A stretch of 34,897 bases of DNA from DSBG01 sp049975365 (GCA_049975365.1 JBNGDS010000032.1:1-34897); one strand, 5' to 3'; numbered from the stretch's first letter, positions 7,546-16,167 are shown. Numbers and translations: made by a program. Notes: generated by a model not told the origin, from the letters alone.

Positions 7546-8238
7546 ATGGGGTTCCTTCATCCTGGTTTCAGCGAGGAAATGATCGAGTGCCTGAAAGGAC
7601 GGGTCAGAACATCCATGGGAATTCCCGGTCCTTTAGCTGTCTCGCATGACCTGGAGGGCATGGTGACCGAGGCTGTTGATACCTTCAATCAGGTTTCCCG
7701 GAGCCGAGCCATATACACTACCATGCCAGTGATTTCCAGGACCAGCTCCGAGATTCTCACCAGGACAGGCTCCATCAGCAGCCCGAGGTTCGCTCGGCTT
7801 GCTTCTCGGTCAACAGGGGATCTCTCAATTGTCTTCATGGTGGCAACGCTGGGCGAACATGCATCGTCCCTTGCGCAGGAACAGAAGACGCTGTTGTCCT
7901 CCCTTGTGTACGACACCATGCTTTCAGAGGCCGTTGAGCTCGCTGCGGACACGATCGAGGATGCTCTGCACAGGGAGATGAGAATGCACGGACTCGAGAT
8001 GACCTCGCGGTTCAGCCCGGGGTACTGTGATTGGCCTCTCGATGGGCAGAGGGTGATCTTCAAATCTGTCGATGCAGCCACCATCGGGGTTGAACTGAAC
8101 GAATACTGTGTCATGGTGCCTGAAAAATCACTCTCCTGCATTTTCCTTGCGGGATCAACGATTCCCTGTCCCACTCCGTGTTCCTTCTGCTCAAAAGAGA
8201 ACTGCCCGTGGAGAAGGGAACTGTTTTCTGAGTCATAG
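7546..8238 (+). CDS. MetH-activation-domain-like protein with Cys-rich tail, probable corrinoid reactivation factor
   Basis: The 230-residue protein resembles the AdoMet-binding activation domain of B12-dependent methionine synthase. It has the family block 'SRFSPGYCDWPLDG' (residues 154-167) and a helical stretch before it. The methionine-synthase catalytic domains themselves are absent. The tail carries C208, C212, C215 and C220 (CX3CX2CX4C), which could bind an iron-sulphur cluster or zinc. Its place directly after a corrinoid protein gene suggests it re-methylates or reduces inactive Co(II) corrinoid with AdoMet, replacing a RamA-type ferredoxin activator. That role is inference from domain and context. 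The ATG at 7546 follows AGAGG by a few bases and lies six bases after the corrinoid gene. Confidence 0.75.
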   Translation: MGFLHPGFSEEMIECLKGRVRTSMGIPGPLAVSHDLEGMVTEAVDTFNQVSRSRAIYTTMPVISRTSSEILTRTGSISSPRFARLASRSTGDLSIVFMVATLGEHASSLAQEQKTLLSSLVYDTMLSEAVELAADTIEDALHREMRMHGLEMTSRFSPGYCDWPLDGQRVIFKSVDAATIGVELNEYCVMVPEKSLSCIFLAGSTIPCPTPCSFCSKENCPWRRELFSES

Positions 8239-8275
8239 GTCCACGATGCCGAATCTTTTCGAGTCAAACACCAAA

Positions 8276-8292
8276 CAAGAAAAAATTTCTTG
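8276..8292. repeat. Short palindrome after the corrinoid cluster
   Basis: CAAGAAA and TTTCTTG form seven-base arms around AAA. It lies 38 bases past the end of the activation-like gene and 110 bases before the next gene. It may be a weak hairpin or an operator. It lacks the GC-rich stem and T-run of a good terminator. Confidence 0.3.
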
Positions 8293-8404
8293 CTCGGTGA
8301 AAGACGTGTTCTGATCGGGACATACCTGGAAAAACAGCGTGCACCACCGGGACCTGGTGTGATATGTACCCTGAAAGATCTGTTCATCACGCACGAGGTG
8401 ATTG

Positions 8405-8689
8405 ATGGCAAAGGATATCAATGATGTGACGATACAGTACGAGGAGGACGACGTTGTCAAGGTGGAAGAACTCGACAAGGTGATTCTATCAAAGGGTGCG
8501 TGGGCAACGATCCTCTTCCGATACCGTCAGTGGGATGCTGCGAAAAGCGAGTACGGGCCGGACAGGTACTCCATTCGCAGGTATCGCAAGGTGAATGGTG
8601 AATACCGGCAGCAGTCGAAGTTCACCATCTCAAGCCAGGACCAGGCAAGGAAACTGATAGACGCTCTTCAAACGTGGGTTGATCTCTGA
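8405..8689 (+). CDS. Small conserved protein, possible PC4/YdbC-like nucleic-acid-binding fold
   Basis: The 94-residue protein is acidic at its N-terminus ('IQYEEDDVVKVEELDKV') and then shows a run of likely beta strands ('WATILFRYRQWD', 'YSIRRYRKVNGEY', 'QSKFTIS') followed by one helix ('SQDQARKLIDALQTWV'). That beta-then-helix order and the spacing of aromatic and basic residues recall the single-stranded DNA-binding PC4/YdbC family. I see no diagnostic motif, so this is a structural guess. GAGGTG four bases before the ATG at 8405 supports the start. It stands apart, 165 bases after the corrinoid cluster and convergent with apbE. Confidence 0.65.
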   Translation: MAKDINDVTIQYEEDDVVKVEELDKVILSKGAWATILFRYRQWDAAKSEYGPDRYSIRRYRKVNGEYRQQSKFTISSQDQARKLIDALQTWVDL

Positions 8690-8745
8690 TCCCGTGAAAC
8701 TTCAAGGCAAAGGGCACAAACCGAATACAGAACTGCTCGAATTGT

Positions 8746-9726
8746 CTAGAGGGCCTTTGGTATCCGCTCCGGGAGGTAGGATCGAAGTTCCGGACTCGAG
8801 TACACCCTCCCGTCATGAGTGATCGCTATCCACTGGATGTTTCTCGCATCAAAGAGGTCCATAAAGGGTTCGATGCCTCTGACGAACAGGGCTGTTGCCC
8901 AGGCATCCGCTTCAATGCATGTCTGTGCTATCACGGTCGTACTCATGTACATATCCGCAGGCAGACCGGTGTGGGGATCCAGAATGTGGCTGTAGCGTTT
9001 TCCCCCGACCTCGAAATACCGCTCGTAATCACCTGATGTTGCGATTGCACGGTCGGTAACCGGGATGACGGCGAGAATTCCCTGGCCCCGGGGGTTCCTG
9101 ATCCCGATCTTCCAGGTTCGACCCCCGAAGGTTGCTATGTCACCCCCTGCATTGACGAGACCTGAGTGTATCCCCTGCTCCTGAAGGATGGTCGATGCAC
9201 GGTCTGCGGCATATCCTTTGACGATGCCGCCAAGATCGATAGTCAGACCGGGAAGGACCGCAACGGTCTGCCCATCGTCGGACATGACGATCCCTTCTTC
9301 TCCGGGCAGAGCTTTCCAGTGTGCAAACTCGTCGTCGGTCGGGACACGGTATGGGTGAGTTCCGGTAAATCCCCATGCATCGAGGATAGGGCGCAGGGTA
9401 AGGGAGAATGCCCCACCTGATGCGTGGTGCACCTTCAGTGCCAGCTCCATCACATCGAAGAGTTCGGGGTCCTCGATGAAGTGACTGGCATTGAGTTCTG
9501 TGACGAGGGAGTCCTGATACCCGAATTTCTGCTCGATCCTCCCGAGTTCTTCAGCAGCCATCCGTATCGCAGACTCAACACTTTTTCGTGAACCCTGGGC
9601 CTGGATCTCCACGATAGTATCCATGGCAAAGAACTGCATCGTGTGAGTCCGGGGGGTCTTGATGGTCCAGAGATATGCCCCGATGATAAGGCCAAGTACT
9701 GTGATTATGAGGATCGATTTTTTCAA
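8746..9726 (-). CDS. apbE: FAD:protein FMN transferase (ApbE family)
   Basis: The ~326-residue protein attaches FMN to a Thr or Ser of partner flavoproteins such as Rnf or Nqr subunits, usually on the outer face of the membrane. Family blocks are clear: 'QFFAMDTIVEIQAQG', 'DLGGIVKGYAADR', 'VNAGGDIATFGG', 'ATSGDYERYF', 'SHILDPHTGLPA' and 'EADAWATALFV'. A hydrophobic anchor (about residues 4-17) follows the proposed start. I chose TTG at 9726 because all longer reading runs back into eno; no ribosome site is evident, so the start is uncertain. It lies 43 bases after eno on the same strand, with a hairpin between them. No flavoprotein target gene is nearby. Confidence 0.9.
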   Translation of the reverse strand: MKKSILIITVLGLIIGAYLWTIKTPRTHTMQFFAMDTIVEIQAQGSRKSVESAIRMAAEELGRIEQKFGYQDSLVTELNASHFIEDPELFDVMELALKVHHASGGAFSLTLRPILDAWGFTGTHPYRVPTDDEFAHWKALPGEEGIVMSDDGQTVAVLPGLTIDLGGIVKGYAADRASTILQEQGIHSGLVNAGGDIATFGGRTWKIGIRNPRGQGILAVIPVTDRAIATSGDYERYFEVGGKRYSHILDPHTGLPADMYMSTTVIAQTCIEADAWATALFVRGIEPFMDLFDARNIQWIAITHDGRVYSSPELRSYLPERIPKAL

Positions 9727-9741
9727 GCAGAGTATGAAAGA

Positions 9742-9760
9742 GGGGGGCACAGCGCCCCCC
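9742..9760 (-). terminator. Hairpin after eno
   Basis: GGGGGGC and GCCCCCC form a perfect seven-base-pair stem with a five-base loop, ten bases after the eno stop. On the minus strand it is followed by TCTTTC, a weak T-run. It may end or attenuate eno transcripts before apbE. Confidence 0.55.
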
Positions 9761-9769
9761 AAAACTGTA

Positions 9770-11059
9770 CTACCCCTTGATACTGTAGAGGACCTGGTTC
9801 CCTCTGAACAGGGACGATGAGCCGAGTTCCTCCTCGATGCGCATGAGCTGGTTGTACTTGGACAGGCGCTCACCCCTCGAGGTTGAACCGGTTTTGAGCT
9901 GGCCTGCGCTGCACGCGACGGAAACGTCTGCGAGCCATGCATCCTCTGTCTCTCCCGAGCGGTGGGAGAAGACCGTGGTGAAATTGGCACGACGGGCCAT
10001 CTCTATGGTCTGAACGGTCTCGGTGAGGGTTCCGATCTGGTTCACCTTGATGAGGATCGAGTTTGCGGCTGTTTCCCGGATTCCGCGCTCCAGGAATTTC
10101 GCATTCGTGACGAACAGGTCGTCGCCGACGATCTGGATCCTGCCTCCAAGGCGCTCCATGAGCTTTTTCCATCCATCCCAGTCGTTCTCATCGAGCCCGT
10201 CCTCAATGGACACAATGGGATATTTCGTGATGAGTTCCTCGTAAAAGTCTATCATCTCCTCCGCGGTCCTCTCGGGAACGATCTCGGATGCGAGGATGTA
10301 CGTGCCATCCTTGTAGAATGAACTTGCCGCGGCATCGATGGCAATGGCGACATCTTCCCCGGGTTTGTAGCCAGCCTTCTCGATTGCCTGAACGATCAGT
10401 TCGAAGGGCTCTGAGTTGGATTTCAGATTGGGGGCGAATCCCCCCTCGTCTCCAACCCCGGTGGCATAGTCGTTCTTGATGAGGATGTCCCTGAGGGCAT
10501 GGAATGTTTCCGCTCCATACCGGAGTGCTTCCCTGAACGTCGGCGCCCCGAGGGGCATGATCATGAATTCCTGGAGATCCACATTGTTGTCAGCGTGCTT
10601 GCCGCCGTTTATGATGTTGAACATGGGTACTGGCACTTCCCTGGCGAAGGTTCCTCCGAGGTACCGGTACAGTGGGAGACCAAGAAAGTTTGCTGCAGCA
10701 CGCGCGACAGCGACCGAAACACCGGTAGTGGCATTCGCCCCGAGTTTTGACTTGTTCTCGGTTTCGTCAAGTTCCAGGAGGAGAGAGTCAATCCCTACCT
10801 GATCCAGGGCATCCATACCGGAGAGACTGGGTGCGATCTTCTTGTTCACGTTGTCCACAGCCTTGAGGGTTCCCTTGCCCTTGTATCGTTTCGGGTCACC
10901 GTCCCTGAGTTCCACTGCCTCGTTCTGACCAGTAGATGCACCTGAAGGTACGGATGCCCGTCCCATATCACCGGTTGCTAGAAACACGTCGACCTCGACA
11001 GTCGGATTTCCCCGTGAATCCAAAATCTCTCTTGCCACAACATCAAGGATTTCACTCAT
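9770..11059 (-). CDS. eno: Enolase
   Basis: The 429-residue protein is a full-length phosphopyruvate hydratase, converting 2-phosphoglycerate to phosphoenolpyruvate in the cytoplasm. It opens with the conserved 'AREILDSRGNPTVEVDV' and 'ASVPSGASTG' blocks. It keeps the Mg2+ ligands in 'IAIDAAAS', 'SIEDGLDE' and 'QIVGDDLFVTN', the catalytic Lys in 'SILIKVNQIGT', and 'SHRSGETED' near the C-terminus. GGAGGAG lies eight bases before the ATG at 11059. It sits in a minus-strand series (uvrC, plsB, rlpA, eno, apbE), with 46 bases between rlpA and eno, so co-transcription is possible. Confidence 0.98.
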   Translation of the reverse strand: MSEILDVVAREILDSRGNPTVEVDVFLATGDMGRASVPSGASTGQNEAVELRDGDPKRYKGKGTLKAVDNVNKKIAPSLSGMDALDQVGIDSLLLELDETENKSKLGANATTGVSVAVARAAANFLGLPLYRYLGGTFAREVPVPMFNIINGGKHADNNVDLQEFMIMPLGAPTFREALRYGAETFHALRDILIKNDYATGVGDEGGFAPNLKSNSEPFELIVQAIEKAGYKPGEDVAIAIDAAASSFYKDGTYILASEIVPERTAEEMIDFYEELITKYPIVSIEDGLDENDWDGWKKLMERLGGRIQIVGDDLFVTNAKFLERGIRETAANSILIKVNQIGTLTETVQTIEMARRANFTTVFSHRSGETEDAWLADVSVACSAGQLKTGSTSRGERLSKYNQLMRIEEELGSSSLFRGNQVLYSIKG

Positions 11060-11105
11060 GTCACATACTCCTCCTTCTCTAGTTTTTCGTGACTTGACAT
11101 GATGA

Positions 11106-11744
11106 TTACAGCCGGATGACCACCGGGGAGATTCCCTGGGAAGAGAGCATTTTTGCTATCCCCTGGGCCTCCTGGAGGGATGGAAACTCTCCGAGACGTA
11201 CCCTGTAGAATGTTCTCCCCTTCACCACGACCTCTTCAACGCTGGGTGTATACCCACGGGATGAAAGCTGGTTTGCCATGTTCAGGGCATTGTCTCTGTC
11301 TGTATATGCACCGAACTGCAGGACATACCCGTAGGTCAATGAACGTGGTGTTTTTAGCACTTCAACCCTGACCTTGGCAAGACCTTCTTCGACCATGCCG
11401 AGGTGGCGTGCCGCACCGTAGGACATGTCGATGATCCGGTCGCCAACGTACGGACCGCGGTCGTTTATCGGCACGATGATGGTCCTTCCGTTTGTGAGAT
11501 TGGTTACACGGACCGTGCTTCCCAGCGGCAGGGTCTTGTGAGCTGCGCTGCAGCCATACATGTTGTATGTTTCACCGGTGGCTGTCGGTTTTCCATGGAA
11601 ATCCTCACCATACCAGGATGCGGTACCGATCTGTACCCAGGAAGAACCGTGCCGGGGAACATGTGAACATCCGGAGACGAGGATAAAACCTACCAGGATA
11701 AGAAATGCCCGATACCTACTCCTGAAGATACTCCTCAATTTCAT
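11106..11744 (-). CDS. rlpA: Septal-ring lytic transglycosylase-like lipoprotein RlpA with SPOR domain
   Basis: The 212-residue lipoprotein has a signal ending 'LVSGC' (Cys about residue 26). A double-psi beta-barrel covers about residues 38-130 ('GTASWYGEDFHGKPTATGE', 'HKTLPLGS', 'VPINDRGPYV'). A C-terminal SPOR domain (about 140-212, 'YVLQFGAYTDRDNALNMAN', 'VRLGEFPSLQEAQ') binds denuded peptidoglycan at the septum. In characterised relatives the enzyme cleaves glycan strands lacking stem peptides; the Asp in 'NDRGPY' is in the expected active-site position. Its ATG lies 29 bases inside the end of plsB, with GAGGG upstream, so translation is probably coupled. Confidence 0.93.
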   Translation of the reverse strand: MKLRSIFRSRYRAFLILVGFILVSGCSHVPRHGSSWVQIGTASWYGEDFHGKPTATGETYNMYGCSAAHKTLPLGSTVRVTNLTNGRTIIVPINDRGPYVGDRIIDMSYGAARHLGMVEEGLAKVRVEVLKTPRSLTYGYVLQFGAYTDRDNALNMANQLSSRGYTPSVEEVVVKGRTFYRVRLGEFPSLQEAQGIAKMLSSQGISPVVIRL

Positions 11745-14193
11745 TCGTCACCCTCTTGAGTGCTCCTTCGTCGATAACACGGTTCTGATCGTCCAGAATT
11801 CCCTTCATCTTGAACGTATCAAGGGCACCTTTGTATACGGGCAGACAGAGAGCCTCCGGACGTTTGATTTCACCTTTCTTGAGCATCCGTTGAGCGTAAC
11901 GGTTGATGATCTTGAGGAGATCTTTATCCTGGGGTTTCTTGACCTTGGTCACGTGACGGGCAACACACAGGTAAGACTCGAGATAATTCTCGATGAGGCC
12001 GTCGAAGAATTTCAGCTGGTCCCTGGCGTGTGGATTCACAGTATAGACGCCCTTCGTCACTGTCACGAAACCACTCTCCTTCATGAAATCAAATGCCTTG
12101 CCAATGCATTCCATATCAAGAATGAACTCATTTTCCAGGAGGGTGGCGAGGCTTTCTACCTGTGCGTGAAAGTCCTTCTCGACACCGCCGTGTTCCTGCT
12201 TGAGCAGGACATTGGCGATCAGGGATGCCGGTACAAAGAAATTCAGGATCGTATTCTTGTAGTATTCCAGATGAATCCTGTTTTCGTTCTGCACGGAGAT
12301 CAGATCAGGGTCGTCCTCGGTCTCCCCCTCATCGATACTCACGAGCCCCTTGGTCTTGAGGTTTTCAAATGCATCGCGGAAGGCCTCTTCTTCATCAGAG
12401 AACGAAAAGGCGAGGTTGTACTCGAAGTGTTTCAAATACTTCAGGAATGTCTCAAAGCCCTTTTTCAGATCCATTTCTTCCAGGGCAGACGTGGAACTGG
12501 TGAGCACGCAGGCGAGGAGCGAGAAGGGGGTCGCCACGGTCTGCTGGTAGATCTTTGAGATGATCTCTCGTGCGACGTCGTCAAAGAGAGCCTCGCGCTG
12601 CTGATCTTTCATTTTGGAATACGTCTTCCCCTTCATGTACTCATTGAGGGAAATTGGGGGGGCGAACCGGATATATACCTTCCCATACCGGTTCTTCAGG
12701 ATACTCCCGGCCTTCAGGAGCTGCAGGAATGACTCCTTCTGCTTCGGCTCGCCTTTCATCTCCCTGATGTAGACGTTTTCCTCCACCACCGTATCGTATC
12801 CCACATAGACAGGGACAAAGATCACGTCCCTGCTTACCCCCGACTCCCATCCCTGGATGATCATAGAAAGAAGCCCCTTCTTCGGCAGCATCAGCTTTCC
12901 CGATCTGCTCCTGGTGCCTTCTATAAAAAATTCCATGGGGATCCTCTCTCCGAGTATCGTTCTCACGTATGCCGCAAATGTCTGCGCATAGATAGGATTG
13001 TTTCTGAAGGTCCGTTTCATGAAGAAAGCGCCCCCCCTCCTGAGAATGGAACCCATGGGAAAGAACGCGAGATTTATGCCCGCCGCGATGACCGGCACGC
13101 TCATCCAGTTCTGGAAGAGAAAATACGACAGGATCAGATAGTCGATGTGGCTCTTGTGACAGGGAACGTAGACAAGAGAACCTTTCCGGGCCGTTTCTTT
13201 GACAGCCTTCAGTCCTTCGGCATTTACGTCTATCCCGTCGTAGATATTGTTGAAGACCCATGTCAGAGACCTGTTCATGAGATTGATGATGGCAGGATTG
13301 AGATCTGAGGCAATCTGGTCCAGGTGCTTATAGATAGTTCGTTCGATATCGCCGACACTCTTGCCGTGTTCTATGGAATGCGCCTTGATGAAAGACTGGA
13401 GCATCGGGTCTCTCACCGTCTTGTCGATGATAAAGGATCTCTCACGCACCGGCGCTCCGGATATGTTGCTCCCGAGTTCAGCCAGGCGATGCATGAGCTC
13501 GTTCCTGATGTCTTGTGCAACCTCTTCGAGGAATTTCGATCCCGCGAGTGCTTTCTGAAGCTCGTCTTTGAGGTTGATGGGCTCTCCGTGCTCGATAAAT
13601 CCGTTTTCCTGGGCCTGAGCCAGTGTGATCAGCTTCCTGAACCCCTGGATCGTTGCTTGTTCTTCTTTAGACACGTCCTTCACCTTCAGGGGGGCCCTCC
13701 GGTAAATAATACGCTGAGGGACGATATACAGCGGCCTGTCCGTTTCCCGCTGGACCTTCAGGAGTTCCAGGATCGGGTCGCGGTACGACGGCCCGGGTTC
13801 CTTGTCCAGAAACACCAGTGATGCCGAGGCTGGATCATCCATGAATTGTCGGTAGAACCCTTCGTCGAACGGCGAAGGGTTTCCTGACAGGAGTGTTTTC
13901 AGAAAAGAAAGGGTTCGGGATATGGGCTGAAACAGGACAAGAAACTTTCCAAATATCACCCTGGGGAAGGGCAGGCCTTCGTGTTTCAGACGATAATTCA
14001 GGAGAAGTGTGTCAATCAGGCTCTCAGAACTCTGGGCAAAGATGAGATGGCCTTCCCGGGAAAGAGCAAGGATGGATTCCCGGTAGAGTTCGGGGATGTT
14101 GATGTGTGAGAAGAGACGTTTCAAAAATGGGTGCAGGAGCACGCCGTAGGATCCTTCAAAGGTGAATGGGAATGTGTCGTGGTGTTTTTTCAT
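11716..14193 (-). CDS. plsB: Glycerol-3-phosphate 1-O-acyltransferase (PlsB type)
   Basis: The 825-residue protein matches the large membrane-associated PlsB family, which acylates position 1 of glycerol-3-phosphate to start phospholipid synthesis. The acyltransferase motifs are present in order: 'VPCHKSHIDYL' (HX4D catalytic pair), 'GAFFMKRTF', 'FFIEGTRSRSGK' and 'FVPVYVGYD'. The long C-terminal region, absent from small PlsC enzymes, fits PlsB. No clear ribosome site precedes the ATG at 14193. A TATAAT box ends only nine bases before it, so the transcript may have a very short leader. Its 3' end overlaps rlpA, and uvrC lies 44 bases upstream on the same strand. Confidence 0.95.
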   Translation of the reverse strand: MKKHHDTFPFTFEGSYGVLLHPFLKRLFSHINIPELYRESILALSREGHLIFAQSSESLIDTLLLNYRLKHEGLPFPRVIFGKFLVLFQPISRTLSFLKTLLSGNPSPFDEGFYRQFMDDPASASLVFLDKEPGPSYRDPILELLKVQRETDRPLYIVPQRIIYRRAPLKVKDVSKEEQATIQGFRKLITLAQAQENGFIEHGEPINLKDELQKALAGSKFLEEVAQDIRNELMHRLAELGSNISGAPVRERSFIIDKTVRDPMLQSFIKAHSIEHGKSVGDIERTIYKHLDQIASDLNPAIINLMNRSLTWVFNNIYDGIDVNAEGLKAVKETARKGSLVYVPCHKSHIDYLILSYFLFQNWMSVPVIAAGINLAFFPMGSILRRGGAFFMKRTFRNNPIYAQTFAAYVRTILGERIPMEFFIEGTRSRSGKLMLPKKGLLSMIIQGWESGVSRDVIFVPVYVGYDTVVEENVYIREMKGEPKQKESFLQLLKAGSILKNRYGKVYIRFAPPISLNEYMKGKTYSKMKDQQREALFDDVAREIISKIYQQTVATPFSLLACVLTSSTSALEEMDLKKGFETFLKYLKHFEYNLAFSFSDEEEAFRDAFENLKTKGLVSIDEGETEDDPDLISVQNENRIHLEYYKNTILNFFVPASLIANVLLKQEHGGVEKDFHAQVESLATLLENEFILDMECIGKAFDFMKESGFVTVTKGVYTVNPHARDQLKFFDGLIENYLESYLCVARHVTKVKKPQDKDLLKIINRYAQRMLKKGEIKRPEALCLPVYKGALDTFKMKGILDDQNRVIDEGALKRVTNEIEEYLQE

Positions 14194-14237
14194 AGCCGTG
14201 TGATTATAGACCAGCAGGGATTCCTTGGGAAGATGGA

Positions 14238-16055
14238 TTATTCAGATGCCCCGGAGAAGTGGTCATTGGGTGTAGTGTGTGGTGATTTTTTCATCGTGCC
14301 GATCAGGTGCTCCAAGAGAGCTTTCCTGTCGGCCTTCGTAAGTCCGGGTATCGTGCTGAGATCCTGCTCTGAGAGTGCCGAAAGATCCTCGATGCGGGCA
14401 AGGGCCTTGAGAATGACCGCGGTTTTTCTCGGGCCGATTCCAGGGATTTCCTCAAGGATGGAGCCCGAGGCCTTCGAGCGAAGATTTCTGTGATACCTGA
14501 TGGCGAACCTGTGTGCCTCGTCCCTGATTCTCTGGAGGGTCTTCAGGGCCGCAGATCGTTCAGGCAGAGCAATGGCGTCTTTTCTCCCGGGCAGGAAGAA
14601 CCGGTCGGGTTTTCTCCCTTTGGCCTTTGCCATGGCAACGACAGGAAGGGGAGGTATCCCAAGTTCGTTGAAGACCTTGATACACATTCCGAGCTGTCCC
14701 TTTCCTCCATCGAGAACAAGGAGATCGGGTTTCGCTTCATCGGAATGCAGCCTGCGTTCAATGACCTCCTTCAGCATGGTAAAATCATCGGGGGTGTCTT
14801 TCGATCTGATCCTGTAGTGCCGGTAGAGAGTCTTGTCCGGAATGGCATCAATAAAAACAGCCCGGGATGCAGCTGCATAAGATCCCTGGAGATTGGAAAC
14901 GTCGAAGCACTCCATGCGGTAGGGGATGGACGTGAGGTGGAATGCCCGGGCGATTTCATCAAGGACCGACGTGTCTGTGCCCTGTGCGTGATTCCTGGCA
15001 TTCTCCTGTGCCATCACGATCCACTGCAGTGATTTTCCCCTGGATCCCTTCCTGATTTTTACACTGGATCCACGCATGTCGCTCAGGATTTCCTCCAGCA
15101 TGGCACGGGATTCTGGGAGTGTATCACAGTACACAACAGGCGGAATCTCCTGCCTGTTCAGGTAGAACTGGAGGATGCTGTTCGTCATCAGATCTTCCTC
15201 GACAACGGTCCTCACGGTGAAATTGTGACTGTCCGCGAGCGTACCGTGGTATACCGACAACACGGAAATCTGCATCATGTCACGGTGTCTGTAGGTACCG
15301 AAAACATCGCTGTCGCTGAGGGTATCCCCCACGATTGCCTGGGGCACGAGAGTGTTCCTGATGGCCTCGATCTGGTCGCGGATTTTCGCCGCCTTTTCAA
15401 AGTTGAGCAGGTCGGATTCATTCTTCATCCGAACAGCAAGGCTCTTTTGGAGATCGGTGTTCCTTCCTTCGAGGAATGAGATGAGGTCATGGAGAATCTC
15501 AGTATATTCTTCCCTGATCTCCTTATACACGCACGGAGCCATACAGAGGCCGATCTGGTGAAACATGCAGGGCCTGCTCCTGTTTTCGAACTCCGTATCC
15601 TTGCACCTCCGGATGGGGAAGATCCTGCCGATGGCACTCAGGGTCTTTCGCGTGGCCTGTGCAGAAGAGTATGGGCCGAAATAGCGCGAGCCATCGTGTA
15701 TGACTTTCCTGGTGATATATATTCCCGGCCACGAATGGGTGAGGGTGATCTTGAATCGGACATAGGTCTTGTCATCCTTGAGATCGATATTGTACCTCGG
15801 CTTGTGTGCCTTGATCATCTGGTTCTCGAGGAGCAGGGCCTCTGTTTCGTTCCGTGTAAGGACATAATCGACCTTATCGGTCTGGGAGCAGATATGACCG
15901 GTAAAGATTCTGGAGTCCTGGGCGAGATACGAGCGCACCCTGGATCTGATATTTTTCGCCTTCCCGATATAGATGATCTTTCCCGCGGTGTCCCTCAGGA
16001 TGTACACGCCGGTCGACCTCGGGAGCGATGCGATCGCAGCTCTGTTCAGTGCCAT
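14238..16055 (-). CDS. uvrC: UvrABC excinuclease subunit C
   Basis: The 605-residue protein makes both incisions in nucleotide-excision repair after UvrA/UvrB damage recognition. The N-terminal GIY-YIG nuclease is seen as 'GVYILRDTAGKIIYIGKAKN'. A UVR motif that contacts UvrB follows near 'LLNFEKAAKIRDQIEAI'. The RNase-H-like second nuclease contains 'MECFDVSNLQG' and 'LLVLDGGKGQLG'. Two helix-hairpin-helix motifs close the protein ('EEIPGIGPRKTAVIL', 'STIPGLTKADRKALL'). Start could be ATG 16055 or GTG 16061; no good ribosome site separates them. The gene is divergent from pth. Confidence 0.97.
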   Translation of the reverse strand: MALNRAAIASLPRSTGVYILRDTAGKIIYIGKAKNIRSRVRSYLAQDSRIFTGHICSQTDKVDYVLTRNETEALLLENQMIKAHKPRYNIDLKDDKTYVRFKITLTHSWPGIYITRKVIHDGSRYFGPYSSAQATRKTLSAIGRIFPIRRCKDTEFENRSRPCMFHQIGLCMAPCVYKEIREEYTEILHDLISFLEGRNTDLQKSLAVRMKNESDLLNFEKAAKIRDQIEAIRNTLVPQAIVGDTLSDSDVFGTYRHRDMMQISVLSVYHGTLADSHNFTVRTVVEEDLMTNSILQFYLNRQEIPPVVYCDTLPESRAMLEEILSDMRGSSVKIRKGSRGKSLQWIVMAQENARNHAQGTDTSVLDEIARAFHLTSIPYRMECFDVSNLQGSYAAASRAVFIDAIPDKTLYRHYRIRSKDTPDDFTMLKEVIERRLHSDEAKPDLLVLDGGKGQLGMCIKVFNELGIPPLPVVAMAKAKGRKPDRFFLPGRKDAIALPERSAALKTLQRIRDEAHRFAIRYHRNLRSKASGSILEEIPGIGPRKTAVILKALARIEDLSALSEQDLSTIPGLTKADRKALLEHLIGTMKKSPHTTPNDHFSGASE

Positions 16056-16096
16056 AATCACATGATATCACGTTCTCTCTGACAGGCAAAGCGTAC

Positions 16097-16125
16097 TTGA
16101 CACTCAATAATGTAAGGTATATAGA
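16097..16125 (+). promoter_or_regulatory. Strong sigma-70-type promoter for pth-hppA
   Basis: A consensus TTGACA at 16097-16102 and TATAGA at 16120-16125 are exactly 17 bases apart. Transcription would begin near 16132, leaving a leader of about 36 bases before the chosen pth start. This argues against the ATG at 16138, which would leave almost no leader. Confidence 0.75.
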
Positions 16126-16167
16126 TGCATGTGATGAATGAGTATTCATTTTTTTTATGGTGCGTAC

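Noticed and set aside
9727..9990. Upstream extension of apbE
   Set aside because: It reads through eno in another frame and through the hairpin; the residues are not protein-like.
11560..12558. Long open frame (332 codons) on the plus strand
   Set aside because: It lies opposite plsB and rlpA, whose motifs are certain, and shows no family features. It is a reverse-strand shadow.
16138..16167. Upstream ATG for pth
   Set aside because: It would begin almost at the predicted transcript start, and family members start at the MLVYGLGNPG point.
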